8,147 nucleotides of DNA, taken from Desulfurellaceae bacterium. GTDB lineage: Bacteria; Campylobacterota_A; Desulfurellia; JAGGSF01. The DNA is taken from NCBI GenBank assembly GCA_023128455.1, contig JAGMDW010000009.1:1-8147 (forward strand), given 5' to 3'. Within the stretch, counting starts at the first letter, position 1. Each line of letters begins with the position of its first letter. Below, piece by piece: positions 1 to 6,230 of this stretch. A program made the translations under genes and the position numbers. The notes under the pieces were generated by a model that saw nothing but the letters and a program-made list of their open reading frames with translations, had not been told where the DNA came from and searched no databases.

Positions 1-173
1 CACTTTTCAATAATCGCATCGAGGGCTTTGTCCATAAGAATTAAATACTGCTTTTGGCTAAGAGTTGGGGGCCTTTTATAGCTCTTTGCACATCCACTAT
101 CAGCTGCTACAACAAAGATGATTGCAGTCAGAAACAATATATTTATTAAAGGTTTTTTTATTAACTTCATCAT
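1..173 (-). CDS. N-terminal part of a small exported protein, probable lipoprotein (runs off the window)
   Basis: Reading leftwards from ATG at 173-171 gives 57 codons with no stop before the window edge. The protein begins MMKLIKKPL, a basic n-region, followed by a hydrophobic stretch at about residues 10-24 (NILFLTAIIFVVAA) and a cysteine at residue 28 in the context ADSGC. This is the layout of a signal peptide. The lipobox is imperfect: Ser-Gly-Cys fits, but Asp at -3 is unusual where Leu or Val is normal. The mature part begins CAKSYKRPP and then becomes helical and charged. The start is supported by AAAGGAAG about 7-10 bases upstream and by a strong promoter at 230-258. A second ATG at 170-168 could also serve. 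I do not recognise the family. It could instead be a signal-peptidase-I substrate cleaved near the AA. Confidence 0.6.
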   Translation of the reverse strand, partial: MMKLIKKPLINILFLTAIIFVVAADSGCAKSYKRPPTLSQKQYLILMDKALDAIIEK

Positions 174-229
174 AACTTCTTCCTTTAATTAAGTCTGAAA
201 ACCCAACATTTACTTTTATTCATATTATG

Positions 230-258
230 TTTATATTGTGGTTTCGTATGTTTGTCAA
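230..258 (-). promoter_or_regulatory. Sigma70-type promoter for the exported-protein gene
   Basis: On the minus strand there is a perfect -35 TTGACA (258-253), a 17-base spacer, and a -10 TATAAA (235-230), one mismatch from consensus. Transcription should start near 223, leaving a leader of about 50 bases before the ATG at 173. It points away from the hyu operon, so the exported-protein gene is probably a separate transcription unit. Confidence 0.72.
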
Positions 259-310
259 ATTGCATTTAATAAAAAATAACTCCTCCGCAAATAGCAGGGT
301 ATCACCCGAT

Positions 311-386
311 GTCATTCCGGAATTTTGCTTTAGCAAAATATTCGGAATCTTAATTTAGATTCCCGCCAAAAGACCGCGGGAATGAC
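311..386. repeat. Composite palindromic repeat bounded by GTCATTCC / GGAATGAC
   Basis: The outer arms GTCATTCC (311-318) and GGAATGAC (379-386) are exact inverted repeats. Two smaller hairpins lie inside. The first has arms ATTCCG (314-319) and CGGAAT (343-348) enclosing ATTTTGC/GCAAAAT (322-328 and 333-339). The second has arms ATTCCCGC (359-366) and GCGGGAAT (376-383) with a 9-base loop. GTCATTCC-type palindromes of this kind are commonly dispersed, intergenic repeats in bacterial genomes. I infer that this is one copy or a fusion of two copies. Only a genome-wide search would prove that it is dispersed. Confidence 0.6.
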
Positions 387-403
387 AAAAGGCTTTGCCT
401 TTT
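387..403 (-). terminator. Small hairpin, possible weak terminator after the hyu operon
   Basis: AAAAGGC (387-393) and GCCTTTT (397-403) form a perfect 7-bp stem with a 3-base loop. Read on the minus strand it is AAAAGGC-AAA-GCCTTTT, so the four U residues belong to the stem and no longer U-tract follows. It lies 174 bases beyond the stop codon of the acyl-CoA synthetase gene. It could be a weak bidirectional terminator or simply the next unit of the adjacent repeat cluster. Confidence 0.3.
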
Positions 404-407
404 ACTG

Positions 408-435
408 TAAAATTTTATCTCCATTAAAATTTTAT
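408..435. repeat. Pair of 11-base direct repeats, TAAAATTTTAT
   Basis: TAAAATTTTAT occurs at 408-418 and again at 425-435, separated by 6 bases. Each copy contains the self-complementary core TAAAATTTTA. The second copy runs into ATGAC (434-438), the inverse of the GTCAT that opens the cluster at 311. The whole stretch 311-438 therefore has matching outer ends. Confidence 0.5.
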
Positions 436-443
436 GACAAAAT

Positions 444-455
444 GCGGCAAGCCAC
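444..455. repeat. Degenerate hairpin GCGGC-AA-GCCAC
   Basis: GCGGC (444-448) and GCCAC (451-455) pair with one mismatch across a 2-base loop. This GC-rich patch stands out from the AT-rich surroundings and may be a decayed palindromic repeat of a different class from the one at 311-386. Confidence 0.35.
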
Positions 456-576
456 GGGGTATTAAAGCCACTACATGAAGTAAACACGCCATACTCTTGG
501 CTATTTTCACGCAATACTCTATTTTATAAAGTAATATGCATAAACTCTTGATTTAGTAAATGACAGAAGAAAACTC

Positions 577-2082
577 TTATAAAGGTTTTTTAAAGCCCTT
601 TGTAAGCTTTTCTTTCAATGTTCGTTTTAATATCTTGCCCATCGTATTGCGGGGAAGTTCTTCAACAATTTCAAAATGTAATGGTCTTTGATAATCAACA
701 AGTTTTTGCTGGCAGTGTTTTTTTAATTCTTGTATATTTATTTTATCATCAGGCACAACTACCGCTACTACCTTTTCTCCTCTTTTTTCATCAGGAATGC
801 CGATTACTGCGGATTCTCTTACCGAAGGGAATTCATTTAATACTCTTTCCACTATAGGTGGATAGACATTATAACCGTTGGTAATGATGAGGTCTTTTTT
901 TCTTCCTACTAAAGTTAAGAATCCATCTCTATCTACATAACCCAAATCCCCAGTGTAGAAGAATCCCTCTTTATCAAAAGCCATTTTGGTAGCCTCTGGT
1001 TTTCTCCAGTAGTGGCTGAATAGATTTTCACTTTTTATCTTTACCTCTCCTACTGTATTATTTTTTAAAATACTTTTATCATTTCCATCTACCAGTTTCA
1101 TCTCTATATTATCTAATGGTAATCCAACAGCACCCTGTTTGAATGGTCCATCTAAAGAAAGAGAAGTTATTACATGACTCTCGGTCATGCCATATCGGTT
1201 TATTAGATTTTTATCAATGATTGTTTTAATTTCTGGTAGAACTTCTGGCCGAATAGGAGCAGAACCACAAGTAAAGAGTCTCATTTTAGACCAATTTTTT
1301 GCTTTCCGTTTGAATTCTGGTCTTCTTAAGAAGGCATAATAGAATGTGGGCACAGCCATAAAAACGGTGGCATTTTTAATTTTTTCCATAGTTTTTAAAG
1401 GATGAAAATGGTCTTCCAGTATCATGGTGCTGGTGGAGATAAGGGATAGATGGGCAGCAAAGGAAAGTCCATGAATATGAAACAGAGGAAGCACATTGAG
1501 CAATACATCTTCTGAATTAAATTTCCAGCATTTTTGAAGAGAAAGAAGACTTTTTGCTACATTTTCGTGAGCATGAACCACACCTTTCGGTTGTCCGGTA
1601 GTGCCGGAAGAATAAAGCATAAAGCAGTAATCTTCTTTATTTATTATTACTTCTTTAAATTTTTTACCGATATTTGTTTTTGTTTCTGTTATATCAGGAT
1701 CGATAATTTCCTTTAATGCTGGGCACATCTCTTTTATTTCTTTGATTAATTTAGCCTGACTGTTGGATGCAAACACAAACCTTGCACCACTGTCATTTAA
1801 GAAATATATCATTTCATCCCTGGTAAAATTAAAGTTCAAAGGCAGAGAAATGCCTCCACTTAGGATGATTCCCAAATGAGCTATCAAAAAAGGTAGTTTT
1901 TCTGGTGTATATAGAACAACTCTATCTCCTTTTTTTAATCCCTTTTGTTGGAGAAATGCGCCGACTTTCTCTGCTTTTTCTTTTAATTGTCCAAAGGTTA
2001 TATTTTTATCATGATAAACGATAGCTACCTTATTTTTGTTTTTTTCAAACCCATATTCAAGAAGTTCTATAAAACTCTGCAT
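577..2082 (-). CDS. AMP-forming acyl-CoA synthetase, malonyl-CoA-synthetase-like
   Basis: This 501-aa cytosolic enzyme of the class I adenylate-forming (ANL) superfamily would activate a carboxylic acid with ATP to an acyl-adenylate and then form the CoA thioester. The motifs are complete and in order: the phosphate loop YSSGTTGQPKG (157-167), LPLFHIHGL (198-206), RYGMTES (296-302), YTGDLG (376-381), the hinge region GRKKDLII (393-400) followed by NGYNVYP, and the C-terminal PRNTMGK (477-483) with the adenylation lysine at 483. Length and wording around HxHG, RYGMTE and LPRNTMGK resemble MatB malonyl-CoA synthetases more than medium- or long-chain fatty acid ligases. However, the VPTFYxR segment that I recall from MatB reads VPTFYYA (244-250) here, so the substrate may not be malonate. 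It is the last gene of the operon. Its ATG lies 2 bases after the hyuB stop, and the nearest GGAGG is about 16 bases upstream, so translational coupling is likely. The class is certain; the substrate is unknown. Confidence 0.9.
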   Translation of the reverse strand: MQSFIELLEYGFEKNKNKVAIVYHDKNITFGQLKEKAEKVGAFLQQKGLKKGDRVVLYTPEKLPFLIAHLGIILSGGISLPLNFNFTRDEMIYFLNDSGARFVFASNSQAKLIKEIKEMCPALKEIIDPDITETKTNIGKKFKEVIINKEDYCFMLYSSGTTGQPKGVVHAHENVAKSLLSLQKCWKFNSEDVLLNVLPLFHIHGLSFAAHLSLISTSTMILEDHFHPLKTMEKIKNATVFMAVPTFYYAFLRRPEFKRKAKNWSKMRLFTCGSAPIRPEVLPEIKTIIDKNLINRYGMTESHVITSLSLDGPFKQGAVGLPLDNIEMKLVDGNDKSILKNNTVGEVKIKSENLFSHYWRKPEATKMAFDKEGFFYTGDLGYVDRDGFLTLVGRKKDLIITNGYNVYPPIVERVLNEFPSVRESAVIGIPDEKRGEKVVAVVVPDDKINIQELKKHCQQKLVDYQRPLHFEIVEELPRNTMGKILKRTLKEKLTKGFKKPL

Positions 2083-2084
2083 AA

Positions 2085-3665
2085 TTATTGGTTTCTTTCC
2101 TCCGAATTTCCATATCCTCCACCCCCTGGCGTTTCTATAATGAGTGTATCACCTTTATTTAAGATAAATGTAGTTTTGCTTTCTATCTTTTCTTTTTTGC
2201 CGTTTTTCCTTTTTATCCAGTATGCGCCGAGTTTTCCGGGTTGTCCTCCCATAAGTCCCCAAGGAGACATTCTGTTTCTGTCTCCCAAAACTGTTACTTC
2301 TGCTGAAGTAGAGATTAAAGTCCAGCTGCGTTTAATACCACGACCACCACGCCATTTCCCTTCACCGCAAGATTCATCTCTCAATTCATAATTTTCAAAG
2401 AATAGAGGATAATATTGTTCTATAGCCTCAATTGGGGTATTCATAGTATTGGTCATATTGCATTGAATGCCATTCACTCCGTCTTTACCAAAACAAGCGC
2501 CTGAACCGCCGCCTATGGTTTCGTAAAAAACCCATTGTTTCTTTCTTATAGGATCAAATCCTCCTATTATGACATTATTCATACTTCCCACAGATGCCGC
2601 GGTCACCTTATGAGGAAGGGCTTCGGCTAAAGCTCTAAAGACTGTATCTGCAATTCTTTGAGAGGTTTCTAAATTTCCTCCCGAAACGGGTGCTGGTTTT
2701 CTCGGGTTCACTAAACTTCCCTCGGGAGCTAAGATATGTATGGGTTTCAAACTACCTTCATTCATTGGAGCTTTCGGATCAACGATAGATTTAATCGCAA
2801 AATAGGTGGCTGAAAGGGTTACTCCGAAAACAGCATTTAAAGGTATGTTCAGTTGAGGATCTGTCCCTAAAAAATCAACGATAAGTTTGTCCTTTTCTCT
2901 TTTTAATTTAACTCGAATCCAGGTTAATTCGTTACTTTCTATTCCTTCCAAACAATCTTCAGCTTTATAAATTCCTTCAGGAATAACCTTAATTTTCTCA
3001 CGCATTCTTCTTTCACCATAAGAGATAATCTCATAAAAGGCAGAAGACAATGTGTCAATTCCATATCTTCTGGCAAGTTCTATTACCCTTTTCTCTCCTA
3101 AATTGGCAGCTGCGATTTGAGCCCTTAAATCCCCTTGATTGATATCAGGGGTTCTTACCTTTTCAAGAAAATCTCTAAGAAAATCTTGGTTTATGTGTTC
3201 TTGTTCCATTAACTTTAGAGGAGGAATGACCACTCCTTCTTCATAAAGGGATTTAGCATTGCAGGATATGCTGCCTGAAGTCTTGCCGCCGACATCTACA
3301 TGGTGAGCCTTATTGACACTGAAACCTATGAGTTTTTTGTTGAAGAAGATAGGCTTTATTAAAGTAATATCGTTTAGATGAGTTCCTATAATGTAAGGGT
3401 CATTTACAATTACTATATCCTTTTCTTTCCAATTTTTTATATATTTTAAAGCATTTTTAACTCCCCAGGGCAAAGAGCCTAAATGAACGGGGATGTGTTC
3501 GGCCTGAGCTAAGAGATTGCCTTGAGGGTCAAAAAGAGCGCAGGAATGATCCATGCGTTCCTTAATATTGGGAGAGTAAGCCGAGTTTCTCAAAGCAATG
3601 CCCGTCTCTTCTGCAATGTAGCTCAAAGCATTTCTGATTATTTCAATGGTCATAGAATCAATCAT
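2085..3665 (-). CDS. hyuB: Hydantoinase B / oxoprolinase B family subunit (HyuB-like)
   Basis: This 526-aa protein has the full length of the HyuB family (PF02538 type). That family provides the catalytic partner of the HyuA ATPase in N-methylhydantoinases, 5-oxoprolinases, caprolactamases and ketone carboxylases. The N-terminus (IEIIRNALSYIAEE, then SPNIKERMDHSCALFD at 31-46 and AEHIPVHLGSLP at 55-66) is typical and supports the chosen ATG. Probable metal or active-site segments are NDPYIIGTHLND (88-99) and KAHHVDVGG (119-127). Later landmarks are PVSGGNLETSQR (326-337), YETIGGGSGA (381-390), NMTNTMNTPIE (403-413), GEGKWRGGRGIKR (434-446) and the glycine-rich end PGGGGYG (513-519). The start codon lies inside the end of hyuA with an 8-bp overlap, so the two are probably translated together and form a complex. 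A cyclic-amide hydrolase and a ketone carboxylase are both possible. The sequence alone does not choose between them. Confidence 0.92.
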   Translation of the reverse strand: MIDSMTIEIIRNALSYIAEETGIALRNSAYSPNIKERMDHSCALFDPQGNLLAQAEHIPVHLGSLPWGVKNALKYIKNWKEKDIVIVNDPYIIGTHLNDITLIKPIFFNKKLIGFSVNKAHHVDVGGKTSGSISCNAKSLYEEGVVIPPLKLMEQEHINQDFLRDFLEKVRTPDINQGDLRAQIAAANLGEKRVIELARRYGIDTLSSAFYEIISYGERRMREKIKVIPEGIYKAEDCLEGIESNELTWIRVKLKREKDKLIVDFLGTDPQLNIPLNAVFGVTLSATYFAIKSIVDPKAPMNEGSLKPIHILAPEGSLVNPRKPAPVSGGNLETSQRIADTVFRALAEALPHKVTAASVGSMNNVIIGGFDPIRKKQWVFYETIGGGSGACFGKDGVNGIQCNMTNTMNTPIEAIEQYYPLFFENYELRDESCGEGKWRGGRGIKRSWTLISTSAEVTVLGDRNRMSPWGLMGGQPGKLGAYWIKRKNGKKEKIESKTTFILNKGDTLIIETPGGGGYGNSEERNQ

Positions 3666-5706
3666 TTGAGCCTACTTTAGTTAAATGCATATTTAAAAAT
3701 TCATCTACAAATCCATTCCACCCCGAAGGAATAATGGTGGTGGCATCATATTGCTCAATGATAGCTGGTCCTTTAATCTGATTGCTAAAGGATAAATTAT
3801 CTCTAAGATAAATCGGCGTTTGTATCCAACCTGTTTGCTCAAAAAAGACTTTTCTTTTATTTATTAAAGCTTTAGATAGATCCGATGTTTTGTAGTGTTT
3901 TTTGAATTCAGGTTTTTTAATAAGACCTATTACGATTAAATGAGCGTTTACTATCTCCACAGGTTCGGTTTTTTCTGCATAGCCGTAGGTTTCTTGATGA
4001 CGCAGATGAAATAATTTTAAGGCTTCATTTAAACTTTTTACAGGTATGTTGATTTCATAGGATTGCCCTAAATATCTGATATCAAGTGTTCTTTCCATTA
4101 TAATTTGATCTAAATTAAAGCCTTCTTTCTGTAAAATTTTTGCGGCTTCTTTTTCCATATCTTTAAATATATCTTGTAAGAATCTTGAATTTATATTCGA
4201 AGCTGGTTTTATAATACTTCTTACAAAATCGTGTCTAAAGTCTGTTAATATCAAACCCAAGGCAGAAAAAACGCCAGGATTTAAAGGAATAAAAACATCT
4301 TTAATGTCCAATTCTTCCGCTAAAAATGTTGCATGCATAGGACCTGAACCGCCGAATGCCAGCATCACAAAATCTCTGGGGTCATAGCCCCTTTCTATTG
4401 AGACCAACCTCAAGGCTCTCATCATGTGATTGTTTACAATCTCAATTATACCAGAGGCAGCTTGAACAGTTGAAATATTTAGAGGTTTAGCGATTTTTTC
4501 TACTAAGGCTTCCTCTGCTAATTCTGGAAAGACTTTTGTTTCTCCGAGATTGGGATTTAACCTTCCCAAAATTAAGTTGGCATCAGTAACGGTGGGATTT
4601 TCTCCTCTTTTTCCATAGCAGGCAGGACCAGGTTCTGCTCCTGCGCTCAAGGGTCCTACTCTTAAAGCACCTCCTTCATCAATCCAGGCAATGGTTCCTC
4701 CTCCGCCACTCACTTCAGCTAAATCAACCAGAGGATAGCGGATAGGATAACCACTGCCTTTAATCATACGGCCACTGTGAACTTTTCCTCCTATTTCATA
4801 CTCTGTTGTCATCTGGGCTTTGTTTTTTATTATTGCTCCTGCTTTGGCTGTAGTGCCACCCATATCAAAACTCAATATGTTTTCAATTTTTAACATTTTG
4901 CTCCAATAAGCAGAGGCTATCACCCCTGTTGCCGGCCCCGATTCAATTGTAGCCACGGGAATCCTGGAGGCAACATCTACCGTAGCTAAACCACCATTGG
5001 ATTGCATTACATATAGAGGTGCATTGACTGCAAGCTTTTTTTCAATATTTCTTAGATATTTAGATACAACAGGAATCAATAAACTATTTACTACAGTGGT
5101 GCTGGTGCGTTCATATTCACGATATTCAGGGTCTACCTCATAAGAGGCTGTTATTACTGTATTTGGTAATATTTTTTTTAATATCTGTTTAACCTTTTTT
5201 TCATGTTCAGAATTAATATAGGAATGAAGAAAGACAATGGCTACCGTTTCAATGTTTTCTTGTTTAATCTTCTGAGCGAGGATTTCCACCTCTTCTTCAT
5301 CAATAACTTTCAGGATTTGTCCTTTATAATTTATTCTTTCGTTAATTGTAAATCTTAAATTTTTTTCAATTAGAGGTTTTGGTCTTTCAAAAAACGGATT
5401 GTAAATTTCAGCTCTTTTCTGGCGGCCAATTTCCAGGATGTCTTTAAATCCTGAAGTGGTAATTAAAGCTCCTTTAGGAATCTTTAACCCTAACTGACCC
5501 AAGAATAGATTAGTTCCAATAGTTGAGGCATGAACAAATAAAGAGATTTTCTCATGTTTTAAATGTTTAAAAGCTTCAATTACGCCTTTACTGGGGTCAG
5601 AAGGAGTAGAGGGAAATTTAACAATGGAAATTTCTTTATTTTCTTCATCGAAAGCCACTAAATCTGTAAAAGTGCCTCCGACATCAATTCCTACCTTGAA
5701 TTGCAT
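3658..5706 (-). CDS. hyuA: Hydantoinase A / oxoprolinase A family ATPase subunit (HyuA-like)
   Basis: This 682-aa protein has the usual length for HyuA. It is an ASKHA-fold ATPase that phosphorylates the substrate, or an enol or bicarbonate intermediate, for its HyuB partner. The N-terminal phosphate loop GIDVGGTFTD (6-15) starts right after MQFKV, which supports this start. Then come HASTIGTN (59-66), PEYREYERTSTTVVNS (193-208), MQSNGG (234-239), ESGPATG (255-261), the second phosphate motif SFDMGGTTAK (279-288), SGGGGTIAWID (333-343), AGAEPGPACYG (355-365), FGGSGPMHA (451-459) and, in the C-terminal domain, HQETYGY (570-576) and GPAIIEQYDATT (646-657). No frameshift or lost motif is seen. 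It is the first gene of the three-gene operon. No Shine-Dalgarno sequence is visible in the 25 bases before the ATG. A short ORF stops 3 bases upstream in the same frame, so reinitiation or coupling may start translation. The substrate is unknown. Confidence 0.93.
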   Translation of the reverse strand: MQFKVGIDVGGTFTDLVAFDEENKEISIVKFPSTPSDPSKGVIEAFKHLKHEKISLFVHASTIGTNLFLGQLGLKIPKGALITTSGFKDILEIGRQKRAEIYNPFFERPKPLIEKNLRFTINERINYKGQILKVIDEEEVEILAQKIKQENIETVAIVFLHSYINSEHEKKVKQILKKILPNTVITASYEVDPEYREYERTSTTVVNSLLIPVVSKYLRNIEKKLAVNAPLYVMQSNGGLATVDVASRIPVATIESGPATGVIASAYWSKMLKIENILSFDMGGTTAKAGAIIKNKAQMTTEYEIGGKVHSGRMIKGSGYPIRYPLVDLAEVSGGGGTIAWIDEGGALRVGPLSAGAEPGPACYGKRGENPTVTDANLILGRLNPNLGETKVFPELAEEALVEKIAKPLNISTVQAASGIIEIVNNHMMRALRLVSIERGYDPRDFVMLAFGGSGPMHATFLAEELDIKDVFIPLNPGVFSALGLILTDFRHDFVRSIIKPASNINSRFLQDIFKDMEKEAAKILQKEGFNLDQIIMERTLDIRYLGQSYEINIPVKSLNEALKLFHLRHQETYGYAEKTEPVEIVNAHLIVIGLIKKPEFKKHYKTSDLSKALINKRKVFFEQTGWIQTPIYLRDNLSFSNQIKGPAIIEQYDATTIIPSGWNGFVDEFLNMHLTKVGSND

Positions 5707-5709
5707 ATT

Positions 5710-5805
5710 TTATTTATAAACATTTTTCATTTGAGATAAACCTTCTGCTTCATCTTTATCCTCATGATGATAAGATATAAAGACTTTGTGTTTAATTTCA
5801 CTCAT
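5710..5805 (-). pseudogene. 31-codon remnant of a TIR-like domain gene
   Basis: ATG at 5805-5803 opens a 31-codon frame that ends TAA at 5712-5710. Its start, MSEIKHKVFISYHHEDKDEA, matches the first beta-strand and loop of TIR-like proteins (KVFISYHHxxD, as in MTH538-type and ThsB-like proteins, PF08937). These families usually run well over 100 residues. Only about the first 20-23 residues look TIR-like. The tail SQMKNVYK does not, so the gene seems to have been cut and joined to the hyuA upstream region. The frame continues through stop + one codon into hyuA itself. It begins with an ATGA overlap with the remnant upstream, as in an intact operon. It could also now act as a leader peptide for hyuA. 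The family call rests on a short stretch. Confidence 0.45.
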
Positions 5806-5885
5806 CTTAATCTTCTTATCTCGAAAATATTGCATTCTTCATTATATTCAAATTTTGGATATACATCTATATCAAAAGCAATTTT
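5802..5885 (-). pseudogene. C-terminal tail of an unidentified gene, cut by the insertion element
   Basis: On the minus strand an open frame enters from the tip of the insertion element and ends in TGA at 5804-5802. It reads about 27 codons outside the element, beginning KIAFDIDVYPKFEYNEE and ending FEIRRLR. There is no start codon: inside the element the frame closes at TAA (5900-5898). The stop overlaps the ATG of the TIR-like remnant as ATGA, the arrangement of co-translated neighbours, which argues that it was once a real gene. I do not recognise the protein. Confidence 0.4.
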
Positions 5886-5934
5886 TGTCAAACCAATTTA
5901 GAAATGTCCGCTTTTTGCCAAGATAGAAATGTCC
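5886..5934. repeat. Left terminal inverted repeat of the insertion element
   Basis: It contains two direct copies of TAGAAATGTCC starting 25 bases apart (5899 and 5924), with TTTGCCAAGA between them. The very tip, read outward on the minus strand, ends in TTGACA (5891-5886), a perfect -35 hexamer facing the hyu operon. Confidence 0.65.
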
Positions 5935-5947
5935 TGTTCTGATAATA

Positions 5948-6187
5948 TTAGTAGTAGCAATCTTTTCTCTTTGGTCTATTTGTTATTTCTTTGGAGTGTA
6001 AAGCTCTGTTTTTATATCTTAATGATATGTTCCCATTTATGTGTTCCTGCACAGTGATCTGCCTCTCGCTTAAACATAAAATATTTGCTACATCAACTTG
6101 CTTTAATCTTTTATCAATTACCTTGTGGATTATACTCAGTCGCCTCAATTCCCTTTGACTTATCATAATAATGCCTCTTTCTGCCAT
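5948..6187 (-). pseudogene. Transposase remnant: N-terminal HTH fused in frame to the C-terminal tail
   Basis: The 79-aa frame begins at ATG 6187-6185 with a strong AGGAGG (6198-6193) 5 bases upstream. Residues 8-44 (MISQRELRRLSIIHKVIDKRLKQ..., then VANILCLSERQI) look like the N-terminal helix-turn-helix of ISNCY-type transposases. Residues 46-72 (VQEHINGNISLRYKNRAL, then HSKEITNRPKR) look like the short beta-rich tail at the C-terminus of the same proteins. The catalytic DDE core is absent. The join lies near residues 44-46 (about 6050-6058), exactly where a large in-frame deletion would be needed. The product cannot transpose alone. It could still bind the element ends, or it may be an untranslated relic. 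It lies wholly inside the terminal repeats and on the same strand as the hyu operon. Confidence 0.65.
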
Positions 6188-6192
6188 AACAC

Positions 6193-6216
6193 CCTCCTAT
6201 TAAGTTGGGCATTATA
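6193..6216 (-). promoter_or_regulatory. -10 box and Shine-Dalgarno of the transposase remnant
   Basis: On the minus strand a perfect -10 TATAAT (6216-6211) precedes AGGAGG (6198-6193) and the ATG at 6187. No good -35 sits at 16-18 bases. That position falls inside the inner TAGAAATGTCC box, so transposase binding there could repress the promoter. Transcripts would run toward hyuA. Confidence 0.38.
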
Positions 6217-6230
6217 ACTTCCTTAAAATA

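Larger units (their letters stand above)
259..576. other. Non-coding, AT-rich spacer with clustered palindromic repeats
   Basis: No convincing coding region is visible on either strand. The left part contains four inverted repeats (311-455), listed separately. The right part (460-576) shows no gene, promoter or clear terminator. The acyl-CoA synthetase gene ends at 577, so the transcript of the hyu operon must end somewhere in this stretch or read through to the exported-protein gene. Confidence 0.6.

Noticed and set aside
311..460. CRISPR array
   Set aside because: The repeats are nested palindromes of differing sequence, without regularly spaced identical units or unique spacers.
1987..2391. 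134-codon open frame on the plus strand opposite the ligase and hyuB genes
   Set aside because: It runs antisense across the junction of two well-supported genes, is proline- and phenylalanine-rich in the way of shadow frames, and has no family likeness.
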